Below the pieces are notes generated by a model. It did not search any database, was not told where the DNA came from, and saw only the letters and a program-made list of their open reading frames with translations. From positions 1,364,001 to 1,428,000 of the forward strand of contig NZ_AP025483.1 of the NCBI RefSeq assembly GCF_024347455.1: DNA of 64,000 nucleotides, given 5' to 3'. The DNA comes from Vibrio echinoideorum (GTDB taxonomy: Bacteria > Pseudomonadota > Gammaproteobacteria > Enterobacterales > Vibrionaceae). Each line of letters begins with the position of its first letter. Within the stretch, counting starts at the first letter, position 1. The translations under genes and the position numbers were made by a program. Positions 27,905 to 37,704 of the stretch are shown one piece after another.

Positions 27905-28651
27905 TTAAGCAGCAGCTGCGAACTGAGCTAGAAACATCTCTTTACGCTCGTTGAAGCGGTTTACTAGGTCGTCAACAGAAGCTTGGTCGTATGGCTTAAG
28001 GCCACTTGCTACCATGCGTTTTACGCCTTTACCTACTACTTCGCCGTCTTCTTTGAAATCAAAGTTCAGAGTCACGATGCCACGCTTGCCTTCAACATCA
28101 AAAGTCGCACCAGAGAATTCAACTTCTGGGTGAGATAGGTCTAGGCGAGTAAATTCAACTTCCATGCTCTCGTAAATCACAAGAGGGCGTTGGCAGTTGA
28201 TCATCATCTGTTGCTCTTCCATAAGAGGAACCATGATATGTGGGAAGTTCATACCAGAGAACTTAACGTAGTTTGTTACTACGTGCTCAATGAACGCTTG
28301 GTCGTGGCTCTTTTCACCTTCACAAGACATGTGTAGGTACTCTTTGCCTTTCTCGTCAACCAGTGAGCTTTCTTTCTCACACTTGTTGTCAACGCTAAGC
28401 GCAATACCGTTACCAACCATACCAGAAAAATCAAAACGCATTTTTTGGCTGATGCCTTCTTTTTGCAGAAGCACTGCAAACAAAAGATCGCCAGGCACGC
28501 AGAAGCGCTTGTTGTCTTCATCGTGAATTGGGTTGAAGTCAGCGGCTACTTTTTTAGCAAAGTGGCTAGCTTGTTCACGAGTGAATTGAAATTGATTGTC
28601 TTCAGTTGAAAAGTAAGGTGTCAGAAACATAGTATCGCTATTAGTCATCAA
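27905..28651 (-). CDS. DUF3581 family protein
   Basis: A 248-residue soluble protein that I assign to DUF3581, a gammaproteobacterial family. QASHFAKKVAADFNPIHDEDNKRFCVPGDLLFAVLL resembles the FNPxHxD...PG segment of MaoC-like hot-dog folds, which suggests a thioester-binding ancestry. No experimental role is known to me. An in-frame ATG two codons after the first (28648) is an equally possible start. It is monocistronic with a bidirectional terminator. Confidence 0.72.
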   Translation of the reverse strand: MMTNSDTMFLTPYFSTEDNQFQFTREQASHFAKKVAADFNPIHDEDNKRFCVPGDLLFAVLLQKEGISQKMRFDFSGMVGNGIALSVDNKCEKESSLVDEKGKEYLHMSCEGEKSHDQAFIEHVVTNYVKFSGMNFPHIMVPLMEEQQMMINCQRPLVIYESMEVEFTRLDLSHPEVEFSGATFDVEGKRGIVTLNFDFKEDGEVVGKGVKRMVASGLKPYDQASVDDLVNRFNERKEMFLAQFAAAA

Positions 28652-28786
28652 ATCTGGCGTGGATTATAGCTAACTAACTTCGATCTAATGGTCTATCCAG
28701 TTAACTTTGTTTATATATCAGTCAATTAGATAAATACGTTGGATGGTATGTGACGATTTTTAAGAGGGTATGGTCTTTGACTCAAT

Positions 28787-28817
28787 GCAACAAGGGCTAA
28801 TCAATAGCCCTTGTTTA
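28787..28817 (-). terminator. Probable terminator of hut operon
   Basis: AACAAGGGCTA and TAGCCCTTGTT form an 11-bp stem with a 5-base loop, 40 bases after the hutH stop codon. The T-run is weak. Confidence 0.6.
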
Positions 28818-28856
28818 TACAACACTTTAAGAGGTGTTATTTAGAGTGTTTCTGCT

Positions 28857-30389
28857 TTAAAAACTACACAGAGTGCCTTCTGGCATTAGATGGTTATGAA
28901 CGGACAACTTAAGTAACAGGTTTGCTTGTTCAATATCAGGTGAGAAGTAGCGATCTTTGTCGTAGAAGCTGACCTTCTCACGCAGAATTTGTTTCGCCTC
29001 TTCTACGCGAGGAGACGAAAGGTTTGGCGCTCGGAAGTCTAACCCTTGTGCTGCAGCTAAATATTCTACGGCCAAAATCCCTCGTGTATTTTCGGCCATG
29101 TATCTAAGCCTGCGTGCTGCGAAGGTTGCCATCGATACGTGGTCTTCTTGGTTTGCAGAAGTTGGTAGGCTATCTATTGACGCTGGATGAGCCAGTGTTT
29201 TGTTCTCACTCGCCAATGCTGCAGACGTTACCTGAGCAATCATAAATCCTGAGTTCACGCCGCCGTTATCGACCAAGAAAGGTGGAAGTTTGCTTAGCGC
29301 GCTATCGATTAACAGTGCCATTCTTCGTTCTGACAAGCTACCTATCTCGGCGATTGCCAATGCAAGGTTATCGGCTGCCATTGCGACGGGTTCGGCGTGG
29401 AAGTTACCACCTGAAATGATGTCACCGTCTTCAGCAAAAACAAGTGGGTTGTCGGATACGGCATTTGCTTCAATGTTTAAGGTTTCTGCTGAATTACGAA
29501 TCTGCTGTAAACACGCCCCCATCACTTGAGGCTGGCAACGCAGCGAATAAGGGTCTTGAACCTTTTCACAACAAGTGTGTGATTCACCAATTTCACTCTT
29601 TTGATCAAGCATATGGCGGTAAGCAAGGGCTGCATCCATTTGGCCACGGTGACCACGAACGCGATGAATACGCGGATCAAACGGACGACGACTACCCAGC
29701 GCGGCTTCAACAGACATTGCACCACACACGGTTGCAGACGCAAACAAGTCTTCAGCTGCGAACAGACCTTCTAATGCAAATGCTGTCGATGCTTGTGTGC
29801 CGTTTAACAGCGCTAAGCCTTCTTTTGGCGCAAGCGTGATTGGCTCAAGGCCTGCGATCTGCATTGCTTCTAAGCCCGTGATGATTTTGCCGTTGTGACG
29901 TGCTTGGCCTTCACCTAGTAAGACTGTACTCATGTGGGCTAGGGGAGCGAGATCTCCTGAGGCACCAACCGAGCCTTTTTGAGGAACACATGGGTAAACC
30001 TGCGCGTTCACTAGATCGATAAGGGCGTTAATCACTTTCAGGCGAATACCCGAGTAACCACGAGACAAGCTGTTAATCTTTAACACCATCATCAAACGCA
30101 CAGTTTCATCAGACATGAATTTGCCGATTCCCGCTGCGTGAGAAAGCACGATACTTTTCTGTAGTACTTCTAAATCTTCAGGCGCAATCTTGGTATTCGC
30201 TAACAAGCCAAACCCCGTGTTGATACCATAAACAGTGCGATCTTCAGCAATCACTTGTTCGACTACGTGCATGCTCGCTTCAATATCAGGAATCGCTGCT
30301 GGGTCGAGTGATAAGTTAACAGGGCTACGACTAATTTTACGGAGCTCAGGCAGGCCTAGAAGTCCTGGTTTAAGTAATAAATTCAACAT
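28857..30389 (-). CDS. hutH: Histidine ammonia-lyase
   Basis: A 510-residue enzyme, standard length. It deaminates L-histidine to urocanate, the first step of the Hut pathway. The self-made MIO cofactor comes from Ala-Ser-Gly in [15 protein letters not shown] (near residue 145). Other family blocks are [25 protein letters not shown] and [14 protein letters not shown]. It is the last gene of hutI-hutG-hutU-hutH on the minus strand, starting 14 bases after hutU ends. Confidence 0.96.
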   Translation of the reverse strand: MLNLLLKPGLLGLPELRKISRSPVNLSLDPAAIPDIEASMHVVEQVIAEDRTVYGINTGFGLLANTKIAPEDLEVLQKSIVLSHAAGIGKFMSDETVRLMMVLKINSLSRGYSGIRLKVINALIDLVNAQVYPCVPQKGSVGASGDLAPLAHMSTVLLGEGQARHNGKIITGLEAMQIAGLEPITLAPKEGLALLNGTQASTAFALEGLFAAEDLFASATVCGAMSVEAALGSRRPFDPRIHRVRGHRGQMDAALAYRHMLDQKSEIGESHTCCEKVQDPYSLRCQPQVMGACLQQIRNSAETLNIEANAVSDNPLVFAEDGDIISGGNFHAEPVAMAADNLALAIAEIGSLSERRMALLIDSALSKLPPFLVDNGGVNSGFMIAQVTSAALASENKTLAHPASIDSLPTSANQEDHVSMATFAARRLRYMAENTRGILAVEYLAAAQGLDFRAPNLSSPRVEEAKQILREKVSFYDKDRYFSPDIEQANLLLKLSVHNHLMPEGTLCSF

Positions 30390-30403
30390 GTTCTCTCCAG
30401 AAA

Positions 30404-32098
30404 TTAAAGGCGACGAAGTTCTTCGTTTAGCATAGGTAAATCAAGCTTTTGCTCTTTGGCGCACTGCTTGGCAATATCGTAACCCGCATCAGCATGACGC
30501 ATAACGCCGGTTGCTGGGTCGTTGTGAAGTACGCGAGCAATACGCTGTGATGCATCTTCACTGCCGTCACAGCAAATCACCATTCCTGAGTGTTGTGAGA
30601 AGCCCATGCCAACGCCACCACCGTGGTGCAGAGAAACCCATGTTGCACCGCCTGCAGTATTTAGAAGGGCGTTCAATAGAGGCCAATCTGATACGGCATC
30701 TGATCCATCCATCATGCCTTCTGTTTCACGGTTCGGGCTTGCTACTGAGCCTGAATCTAGGTGGTCTCGGCCAATAACAACCGGCGCTTTCAGTTCGCCA
30801 TTTTTAACCATTTCATTGAATGCTTGGCCTAAACGCTCACGATCTTTCAAGCCAACCCAACAAATACGAGCGGGTAGGCCTTGGAACTGAATACGTTCAC
30901 GCGCCATATCTAGCCAGTTGTGTAGATGTGGGTTATCTGGAATCAGTTCTTTTACTTTTTGGTCTGTTTTGTAGATGTCTTCTGGGTCGCCAGAAAGGGC
31001 AGCCCAACGGAACGGACCGACGCCTTCACAAAATAAAGGTCGTATATATGCGGGAACGAAACCTGGGAAATCAAATGCATTCTCGACACCTTCTTCCAAT
31101 GCCATTTGGCGAATGTTATTACCGTAATCTACAGTCGCAGCACCACGGTATTGTAGGTCCAGCATAGCTTGAACTTGAATAGCCATAGATTGCTTAGCGG
31201 CTTTCACTACTTTCGCTTCATCAACTAAACGTTCTTGTGCTGCTTTCTCCATCGTCCAACCTTGAGGCAAGTAGCCGTTCAGCGGATCGTGGGCAGAGGT
31301 TTGGTCTGTCACTACGTCAGGGGTGATATTGCGTTCAACTAACTCTGGGAATACATCAGCAGCGTTGCCTAATAGGCCAACAGAGATTGGTGTGTCTGAT
31401 TCTTTAATCATTGCCATCGCTTCATCTATGCTGGTGGCTTTTTTGTCTACATAGCCAGTACGTAAGCGATAGTCGATCCGTGATTCATCACATTCAACAG
31501 CTATCATCGAGAAGCCTGCCATTGTTGCCGCGAGAGGTTGAGCACCACCCATACCGCCAAGACCACCCGTTAGAACCCACTTGCCGTTTGCTTCGCCTTG
31601 GAAGTGCTTCTTCGCGATAGCGACAAACGTTTCATAAGTACCTTGAACGATGCCTTGAGAGCCAATGTAGATCCAGCTGCCTGCTGTCATTTGGCCGTAC
31701 ATCATCAAGCCTTCTTTATCGAGCTCGTTGAAGTGCTCCCAATTTGCCCAGTGCGGAACAAGGTTCGAATTCGCAATCAGTACGCGAGGTGCATTCTTGT
31801 GAGTTGGGAACACACCTACAGGTTTACCAGATTGAACAAGTAACGTTTGATCGTCTTCTAAACGTTCTAATACTTCGACAATCTTGTCATAACATTTCCA
31901 ATCGCGCGCAGCGCGACCAATACCGCCATACACAACCAGTGCATGTGGGTGTTCTGCCACATCAGGGTCTAGGTTGTTCATCAGCATACGCAGTGGTGCT
32001 TCTGTTAACCAAGATTTAGCGCGCAAAGTGGTGCCATGAGGTGCGCGAATTTCGCGAGTCGTGTCGAGACGAGGGTCACTGTTGTGGTGTTCCGTCAT
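30404..32098 (-). CDS. hutU: Urocanate hydratase
   Basis: A 564-residue NAD-dependent enzyme that converts urocanate to imidazolonepropionate. Signatures seen: [22 protein letters not shown] (dinucleotide loop), [32 protein letters not shown] and [21 protein letters not shown] with the catalytic-region His/Gly block. It sits between hutG and hutH in the operon; the 72-bp gap to hutG holds a short tandem repeat. Confidence 0.96.
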   Translation of the reverse strand: MTEHHNSDPRLDTTREIRAPHGTTLRAKSWLTEAPLRMLMNNLDPDVAEHPHALVVYGGIGRAARDWKCYDKIVEVLERLEDDQTLLVQSGKPVGVFPTHKNAPRVLIANSNLVPHWANWEHFNELDKEGLMMYGQMTAGSWIYIGSQGIVQGTYETFVAIAKKHFQGEANGKWVLTGGLGGMGGAQPLAATMAGFSMIAVECDESRIDYRLRTGYVDKKATSIDEAMAMIKESDTPISVGLLGNAADVFPELVERNITPDVVTDQTSAHDPLNGYLPQGWTMEKAAQERLVDEAKVVKAAKQSMAIQVQAMLDLQYRGAATVDYGNNIRQMALEEGVENAFDFPGFVPAYIRPLFCEGVGPFRWAALSGDPEDIYKTDQKVKELIPDNPHLHNWLDMARERIQFQGLPARICWVGLKDRERLGQAFNEMVKNGELKAPVVIGRDHLDSGSVASPNRETEGMMDGSDAVSDWPLLNALLNTAGGATWVSLHHGGGVGMGFSQHSGMVICCDGSEDASQRIARVLHNDPATGVMRHADAGYDIAKQCAKEQKLDLPMLNEELRRL

Positions 32099-32130
32099 TT
32101 TGGAATTCCTTCTGTTTCACGTTATATCGT

Positions 32131-32154
32131 TGTAGTTGTAGTTGTAGTTGTAGT
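32131..32154. repeat. 6-bp tandem repeat, 4 copies
   Basis: Four exact copies of TGTAGT lie between hutG and hutU, inside the operon's transcribed region. Confidence 0.9.
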
Positions 32155-32170
32155 TATCGGTATAGCTGGA

Positions 32171-33235
32171 TTAGTCGTTGGCCATTGCACTGGCTATATC
32201 CCAACACAAACGTGCCGCCAATCGCGCCGTTTGGCCATCGATGTCGTAGTCTGGGTTGTATTCTGCAATGTCCGCGATAATGAGTTTTTCACTGTGTTTG
32301 AAAATCTGTTCTAGAAAAGGCGCGAGTGCTTCATAGCTCACGCCTCTTGCTGCTGGTGCACTGACACCTGGCGCAGTCGCCGCTGGGAATACGTCAAGGT
32401 CGATAGTGAGATAGAGGTAATCACACTCAGCGATGAATTTTTGCAACTTAACCAGTTGAGCGACTTGGTTAACTTGGGTCATGTTTCGGTCGTGTTCATA
32501 CCAAACGCCCAGTTGGTCGGCTTTGTTAAACAGCGCTTTGGTATTGCTTGCCGCGCTAACACCAAGGCAAGCGTATTTGAACGGCCATTGGTGCTTGTGG
32601 CAGTAATCGCTGATCTGGTTAAAAGGCGTGCCTGAACTGGGTTTAACGTCGGCGATGTCGCTTTCAAATTCACGAAGATCAAAGTGAGCATCAAAGTTAA
32701 CGATGCCTATTTTAGGTTTGTGCACTGGTTGATCTTTATCAAGGCGTTCCGCTTTGTGTAGGAGTTCCGTTTGATGTAAATGCTCAGCGAGACCTTGAAA
32801 CGACGCCCAAGCCACTTCGTGACCACCGCCAAGGGTAATCACTTTGTTTGTTTCTAAAGCATTGGTAATCACAGAAGCACACTGTTTTTGGCTGACTTCT
32901 AATTGGTCATCATTGCACTCGATATTACCAAGGTCCGAGATGTGAGCGTCACTGTGCCAAGCCATATTAGCTAAAGCTTGGCGAATCAGGTTGGGTGCTT
33001 GTTTCGCGCCCACTCGACCTTTATTTCTTGCAACGCCTGCATCGCTGGCAAAGCCAACCAAAGCGATAGTGCCATCAGTAAGCTCGTTACTTAAATCACT
33101 ACTTTGCACTTGTTTAGTAATGTGATGTACGCGTGTGCCGAGTGCGCCATCTTCAAGGTCATTGCGTCCCGTCCACACAAAGTTATGTACGGTTTCTGCG
33201 TTCTTTTGAATGCTGTTGGACTTAGATTGAGTCAT
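32171..33235 (-). CDS. hutG: Formimidoylglutamase
   Basis: A 354-residue member of the ureohydrolase (arginase) family that hydrolyses N-formimidoyl-L-glutamate to glutamate and formamide. Manganese ligands are visible in [21 protein letters not shown] and [18 protein letters not shown]. The start at 33235 (MTQSKSN) overlaps the end of hutI by 14 bases, so the two are translationally coupled. A longer in-frame start at 33283 would lie inside hutI. Confidence 0.93.
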   Translation of the reverse strand: MTQSKSNSIQKNAETVHNFVWTGRNDLEDGALGTRVHHITKQVQSSDLSNELTDGTIALVGFASDAGVARNKGRVGAKQAPNLIRQALANMAWHSDAHISDLGNIECNDDQLEVSQKQCASVITNALETNKVITLGGGHEVAWASFQGLAEHLHQTELLHKAERLDKDQPVHKPKIGIVNFDAHFDLREFESDIADVKPSSGTPFNQISDYCHKHQWPFKYACLGVSAASNTKALFNKADQLGVWYEHDRNMTQVNQVAQLVKLQKFIAECDYLYLTIDLDVFPAATAPGVSAPAARGVSYEALAPFLEQIFKHSEKLIIADIAEYNPDYDIDGQTARLAARLCWDIASAMAND

Positions 33236-34472
33236 GACACACCTCGCCATTAACAATGCGTTTATGCAGATGAGGAACACCAACTTGATAGCTTAAGTCG
33301 GCAGGGTGATCGATATTCCAGATAGCTAAATCAGCGGCATAACCCACTTCGATTTTGCCTTTGGTTTGCGAGTCGCCAATGGCAGCGGCAGCGTTGCAAG
33401 TTACACCCCGCAGCGCTTCTTCAGGCGTCGTACCAAAAAGGGTGCAGCTCATGTTCATCATCAGCGTTAAATCAGCAAAGGGAGAAGTGCCGGGGTTTAA
33501 GTCGGTCGCGATCGCCATTGGGATATTGTGTTCGCGAAGTAGGGCGACTGGCGGTTGTTGAGTCTCTTTCAAGAAGTAGAAAGCACCGGGAAGTAAAGTG
33601 GCAACTGTGCCTGATTCCGCCAGTGCTTTGACTCCGGTTTCATCAAGGTATTCAACATGGTCAACAGAGAGTGCGCCGTATTTAGCTGCAAGCGCACTGC
33701 CACCCATATTAGAAAGCTGTTCTGTGTGGCCTTTAATTGCGAGCCCATGTTTTTTGGCTGCGGCAAATACACGTTCGGTTTGTTCTAGGTTGAAGCCGAT
33801 AGATTCGCAGAACACGTCAACCGCATCAGCTAACCCTTGTTCCGCAGCTTTAGGAATGATCTCTTGGCAAACCAAATCGATATAGCTGTCCGGTTGTTCT
33901 TTATATTCAGGTGGCACAGCATGTGCTGCAAGGAGAGTGGTGGTGATCTTAATACGACGATGATTCTCTAACGCTTTAGCTGCGTGTAACATCTTGAGTT
34001 CATCATCAAGCGTCAAACCATAACCAGATTTTACTTCGATGCTGGTTACGCCACTTCTTAGCAGACCATCTAGTCTAGGTAGTGCCATTTCAACTAGTTC
34101 GGATTCTTGCGCTGCGCGTGTCGCGGTTACTGTCGCTAGAATGCCGCCGCCTTGCTTGGCGATGTCGGTGTAAGACACACCATTCAAGCGCTGTTCAAAC
34201 TCGTTGGCGCGATTACCTGCAAATACAAGGTGAGTGTGGCAATCAATCAGCCCAGGGGTGACTAACTTGTTTTTGCAATCATAGGTGATGTAATCCGCAG
34301 AGCTATCAGTGCTCGGTTGTTCTACCTCAGAAGCATGTGCCTCGTGGTTTGAACAAGAGATGGACACGATCTTACCGCTTTCGATAACGATATTTTGAGG
34401 GGAAGAGGGCTGATAACCGTCGACTCCCGAACTCATGGAGACCACTCGTGCGTTTTTGAGGATCAAATTCAT
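33222..34472 (-). CDS. hutI: Imidazolonepropionase
   Basis: A 416-residue amidohydrolase that opens the imidazolone ring to formimidoylglutamate. Metal-binding blocks: [18 protein letters not shown], then [25 protein letters not shown] and [11 protein letters not shown]. The ATG at 34472 (MNLILKN) is preferred over a GTG six bases upstream because TAGGTG precedes it at proper spacing. It is the first structural gene of the operon, preceded by a HutC-type palindrome 27 bases upstream. Confidence 0.95.
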   Translation of the reverse strand: MNLILKNARVVSMSSGVDGYQPSSPQNIVIESGKIVSISCSNHEAHASEVEQPSTDSSADYITYDCKNKLVTPGLIDCHTHLVFAGNRANEFEQRLNGVSYTDIAKQGGGILATVTATRAAQESELVEMALPRLDGLLRSGVTSIEVKSGYGLTLDDELKMLHAAKALENHRRIKITTTLLAAHAVPPEYKEQPDSYIDLVCQEIIPKAAEQGLADAVDVFCESIGFNLEQTERVFAAAKKHGLAIKGHTEQLSNMGGSALAAKYGALSVDHVEYLDETGVKALAESGTVATLLPGAFYFLKETQQPPVALLREHNIPMAIATDLNPGTSPFADLTLMMNMSCTLFGTTPEEALRGVTCNAAAAIGDSQTKGKIEVGYAADLAIWNIDHPADLSYQVGVPHLHKRIVNGEVCHDSI

Positions 34473-34498
34473 AATCACCTAGATCTTTGCTAAACATT

Positions 34499-34514
34499 AA
34501 ATGTATATACAAAT
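34499..34514. promoter_or_regulatory. HutC-type operator of hutIGUH
   Basis: AAATGTATATACAAAT contains the palindrome TTGTATATACAA-like core (TGTATATACA) typical of HutC sites. It lies between hutC and the hutI start. Confidence 0.7.
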
Positions 34515-34585
34515 AAATAGGCTAAACGATGACCCGAATCAAGTTGATGTTGCAAAAATGTGATCGGCGATCAGGATGATGTTCT

Positions 34586-35299
34586 TTAATCTAGAAGTAT
34601 CTTGGAGCTTAATTTGTACTTAGAGCCAGGGTGGTAGAGTAATGCAAAGCTGATGAGACGCTCTTTACTCCACGTTCTTCTATTCAAAAGTAGGCAAGGC
34701 TCTGATTCAGAAAGTTTTAGTGACGTTCTGATTTGAGAGTCAGGAATAATGGCTTCAACCGTATGCTCGATAGCACTCAACGGGCAGTTTTTTGAAAGGT
34801 ATTCGTTGGGCGTAGAGGTTGAAAAGTCTTGCTCTAGGTATTTTGGGGCGGCTTGAGAGTTCACCCAACGCGCTTCCAGTTGTATCGGTGCGTTGTCCGC
34901 AAAGTGTATGATTTCACTATAGAACACTTCTGCGTTAATCATCACACCTAACCGTGTAGCCGTGCTTTCATCAGCCTTAATGCTATCGTGTTTGATAACT
35001 TGGCTAGTATACGTTTGACCTCGGTCTTTGATCTCTTGTGCGATGTTGTTGATATCAAGCAAGGGAGATTGCGCTTTTTCGTCAGGCTCACAAACAAAAG
35101 TCCCCAGTCTTGGTTTTCTGATTAGCTTGCCTTCAGACACAAGATCTCGAATGGCTTTATTGACCGTCATTCGGCTTACTTTGAACTGTTCGGTGAGTTC
35201 GAGTTCTGTGGTTATCTGGTAACCCACAGGCCAGTGACCACTGATGATATTATCGTCTATGAACTGTTTTATCTGAAGGTAGAGCGGCGCTTTCGACAT
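34586..35299 (-). CDS. hutC: Histidine utilization repressor (GntR/HutC family)
   Basis: A 237-residue regulator. The N-terminal winged helix is at about residues 10-75 (GYQITTELELTEQFKVSRMTVNKAIRDLVSEG KLIRKPRLGTFV pattern of GntR). The UTRA effector domain follows, with ARWVNSQAAPKYLEQDF and ILLNRRTWS-like segments near the end. HutC represses hut genes until urocanate binds. It is upstream of hutI on the same strand, with an operator-like palindrome on each side, which suggests autoregulation. Confidence 0.92.
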   Translation of the reverse strand: MSKAPLYLQIKQFIDDNIISGHWPVGYQITTELELTEQFKVSRMTVNKAIRDLVSEGKLIRKPRLGTFVCEPDEKAQSPLLDINNIAQEIKDRGQTYTSQVIKHDSIKADESTATRLGVMINAEVFYSEIIHFADNAPIQLEARWVNSQAAPKYLEQDFSTSTPNEYLSKNCPLSAIEHTVEAIIPDSQIRTSLKLSESEPCLLLNRRTWSKERLISFALLYHPGSKYKLSSKILLD

Positions 35300-35310
35300 A
35301 ATGAAACCTT

Positions 35311-35326
35311 ATTTGACTATACAAAT
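35311..35326. promoter_or_regulatory. HutC-type operator of hutC
   Basis: ATTTGACTATACAAAT is an inverted repeat (ATTTG/CAAAT). It shares 11 of 16 bases, including the whole right half, with the site before hutI. It lies 12 bases upstream of the hutC start. Confidence 0.65.
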
Positions 35327-35480
35327 AGAGTAACGGAATTTTTCACGATTTCAACATTTCCTCGGGCAATGTGACCTTATTCAACATAGATAGGGCAAAT
35401 TGCTTGATTCTGTGAGGCAAGTGTCGCAAATTGCTTCCCAATAACTATTCGTTAATCAAATAATTAGAAAGGGAAATAAT

Positions 35481-36224
35481 ATGTTTAAGAAATTAAAGGC
35501 CTCGTTTGGCATCGGTTCAGCAAAAGTTGATACCGTCTTAGATAATATTGACGTTTTCCAAGGTGGGGAGTTGTCTGGCAATGTTCACATTGTTGGCGGC
35601 GATGTTGAGCAACAAATCGATCTGATCAACTTGGTTCTCAACACCGAAGTAAAAATAGAAACGGAAGACAGCACCGGCTACGAAACTTTTTCACTGGGCC
35701 GTATTCAAGCCGTAGAACCTTTCGTTATCCAACCGGGTGAAACCAAACTGGTCCCATTTCGTCTTAAGTTGAATGATGAAACGCCAGTTACCGCGTTGAG
35801 CGCGCAAATGAACCAGTGCCATGTGTGGGTTGAAACCAACCTAGATATTGGCTTCGCGATTGACCCTAAAGACCGTGACTTTATTTCCGTTCACCCACTG
35901 CCAACGGTCGCTAAAATTATCCAAGGTGTTGAAGCTTCGGGCATGGCCATGGTGAAAGCAGACGTAGAGAAGGGCTTCTTAAAAGGTAACAGTTTTGCTT
36001 CACGTTCGGGTTGTTACCAAGAGATTGAATTTCGCAGCGGCGGTTTCATGAATAATAAAGAGATCGAGCTGTCATTCATCGTTGAAGGTTCAATGGTTCA
36101 CTGTCTAGCAGAAATCGACCGCTCAATGAGCTTTCGAGGCGACCAATACATCTCATTCAGCTTACCAGCAAACGCGGCTGACTCAGACATTCGCAACGCA
36201 GTTTCAAGAATTATGAGTGCGTAG
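35481..36224 (+). CDS. Spo0M-like (sporulation-control/arrestin-fold) protein
   Basis: A 247-residue protein of the SpoOM family (PF07070). FKKLKASFGIGSAKVDTVLDNIDVFQGGELSGNVHIVGGDVEQQID is the characteristic N-terminal beta domain, and the second half (GFLKGNSFASRSGCYQEIEF) continues it. In Bacillus, Spo0M influences sporulation; in non-sporulating vibrios the role is unknown. It has a good ribosome site (AAAGGGAAAT) and is divergent from hutC. Confidence 0.88.
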   Translation: MFKKLKASFGIGSAKVDTVLDNIDVFQGGELSGNVHIVGGDVEQQIDLINLVLNTEVKIETEDSTGYETFSLGRIQAVEPFVIQPGETKLVPFRLKLNDETPVTALSAQMNQCHVWVETNLDIGFAIDPKDRDFISVHPLPTVAKIIQGVEASGMAMVKADVEKGFLKGNSFASRSGCYQEIEFRSGGFMNNKEIELSFIVEGSMVHCLAEIDRSMSFRGDQYISFSLPANAADSDIRNAVSRIMSA

Positions 36225-36289
36225 TTGCTCTGACTTATATAGAGCAACATAGGTTTCCAAAGTCGAACTTATCCGTTCGGCTTTTTTGT
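36223..36289 (+). terminator. Two hairpins after the Spo0M-like gene
   Basis: GTTGCTCT/AGAGCAAC forms the first stem. AGTCGAAC/GTTCGGCT followed by six T forms the second, which is the likely terminator (36260-36289). Confidence 0.75.
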
Positions 36290-36315
36290 TTCTACTCTCT
36301 CGATCATAAATGGAC

Positions 36316-37305
36316 TCACCACTGATGCCGATAAGCCAGTTGGAAGGCAACATCGGTGGAGTTGTCCATGTTAAAGATGTTTTCGATAATGGATATCTCG
36401 ATCGCTGAACGTTGCATTAGGTAGCGATACCCAAGCATCATTTCATTCGCTGCTTCTGAAAATTCTGTGTCACCATCTTCCGCGCCTTCATACCATCGAT
36501 ACTCCAAGTGTAATTCATGGTTTTCAAATAACGTGAGCTGATAGCCTCCCATCCATGACCATGTCGTTTTCTTGTGTGAAAAGCTATTTTCTACCTGTCG
36601 ATTAGACTGATTGGCGAACCCTAAGCTTGTGTAAAAGGTATTGATGTCGAGTTGGTATGCATAGTTGAATTGAGCGCTTTGCTCGTTGCTGTTTCCTTCA
36701 AAGGCGCCGTGGCTGACATTGTTGTGATAAAGGGATACACCAAAGGATAAACCGTGGTTTTCAAGGTCTATGATTTGGTATTGGGTGTAGAGGGTGAAAG
36801 CGCTAGTCAACGTGTCGCCAGAGAAGTCGCTAATATTGATGCCGTGATTTGGCGCGTAAACATCAAATTGGTGTCTGTCCTTACGATCTCGCCCTGCTTG
36901 GTCGATGCTAAATAGATCGTGATAGTTGATGGTGATTTTATCGAGATGATTATTGGCAGCATATAGCCAACGGTAATTGAGCTCGACTTGCCATGCAGTC
37001 GTTAGTTGCCATTTCAATCCCGTTTGAAGTTGGTTCTGGTAATAGTCTAAATGATAGTCGTGAGAGTTGGCCCATACACTGGCCGCGGTTAAGGCGCCAA
37101 ATACTTCAACCTTGTTCGCTTCGAGTGGAAAGCCGGAGCGAAGTGTAGGGGTGTGACGCATTGATTGTAATGGTGCTTGGGTATAACTGACTAAGGGGCC
37201 GTAGTTTTTGTTGGCCCATGCCGCTGAAATGGGTGCCGTTGTGACTATTAATAACGGTAAAGATGTTATGAGCGATATTAAATTAGCCCGTTTTCCCATA
37301 TGCAC
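36316..37305 (-). CDS. DUF3187 family outer-membrane-like protein
   Basis: A 329-residue protein with an N-terminal signal peptide (LISLITSLPLLIVTTAPISAAWA). A long run of alternating polar/hydrophobic strands follows, rich in Tyr and Trp (WQVELNYRWLYAANNH, HELHLEYRWYEGAEDGD). The C-terminus ends in an aromatic residue (AYRHQW), as required for insertion by the BAM complex. It fits DUF3187, predicted outer-membrane beta-barrels of unknown role. It is monocistronic, divergent from thrS. Confidence 0.8.
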   Translation of the reverse strand: MHMGKRANLISLITSLPLLIVTTAPISAAWANKNYGPLVSYTQAPLQSMRHTPTLRSGFPLEANKVEVFGALTAASVWANSHDYHLDYYQNQLQTGLKWQLTTAWQVELNYRWLYAANNHLDKITINYHDLFSIDQAGRDRKDRHQFDVYAPNHGINISDFSGDTLTSAFTLYTQYQIIDLENHGLSFGVSLYHNNVSHGAFEGNSNEQSAQFNYAYQLDINTFYTSLGFANQSNRQVENSFSHKKTTWSWMGGYQLTLFENHELHLEYRWYEGAEDGDTEFSEAANEMMLGYRYLMQRSAIEISIIENIFNMDNSTDVAFQLAYRHQW

Positions 37306-37521
37306 CTCGTCCGTGTTCAGTTGCTTCTATATAGCTTAGTTCTAAATAACGAATTTGTAGGTCCTAAATTGAAAGAGTTAAGTCGGAATAGATAAGGCAA
37401 AATCGGAAGCTAGGACAGCTCGATTCTAAAGGTGGAATAAAGGGGGGAGGGAAGCCTTTGGTTAGCACGATGAGATCTTATGAATCGGATCTACAGGAGA
37501 GTCGGGGGATTCCCTCTGTCA

Positions 37522-37549
37522 TTGTCATTTCATATAATTTCGTTACAAT
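37522..37549 (+). promoter_or_regulatory. Putative thrS promoter
   Basis: A -35 box TTGTCA at 37522 and a -10 box TACAAT at 37544 are separated by 16 bases. The predicted transcript starts near 37556, giving a leader of about 150 nt. Confidence 0.55.
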
Positions 37550-37620
37550 GTTCGGCTACTCACAAACAGGGCATCTGTATTTGCTTCTATGTGGGTATCT
37601 TTATTATGCATATATCTCCG

Positions 37621-37638
37621 ATCAACATACTTGTTGAT
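37621..37638 (+). promoter_or_regulatory. thrS leader hairpin 1
   Basis: ATCAACA and TGTTGAT form a 7-bp stem with a 4-base loop in the thrS leader. Confidence 0.5.
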
Positions 37639-37665
37639 TGAAAAACATATATTAAACATTTTCAT

Positions 37666-37686
37666 GTGTTGCTTGGTGTGCAACAC
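37666..37686 (+). promoter_or_regulatory. thrS translational operator, tRNA-Thr anticodon-arm mimic
   Basis: A perfect 7-bp stem (GTGTTGC/GCAACAC) closes a 7-base loop TTGGTGT. With the loop numbered as in a tRNA anticodon loop, position 33 is U and 34-36 read GGU, a threonine anticodon. In E. coli, ThrRS represses its own mRNA through a leader arm that mimics the tRNA-Thr anticodon arm just upstream of the ribosome site. This hairpin ends 7 bases before AAGGA. Confidence 0.6.
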
Positions 37687-37704
37687 CACTGTAAAGGACA
37701 AATA

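Larger units (their letters stand above)
37306..37704 (+). other. thrS promoter and leader region
   Basis: About 400 bases without a gene. The first 200 show nothing recognisable. A promoter is at 37522-37549, followed by a structured leader of about 150 nt with two hairpins and the thrS ribosome site (AAGGA at 37694-37698). Confidence 0.65.

Noticed and set aside
30511..32019. Several plus-strand open frames opposite hutU and hutH.
   Set aside because: They are antisense shadows of well-conserved enzymes and have no ribosome sites or family resemblance.
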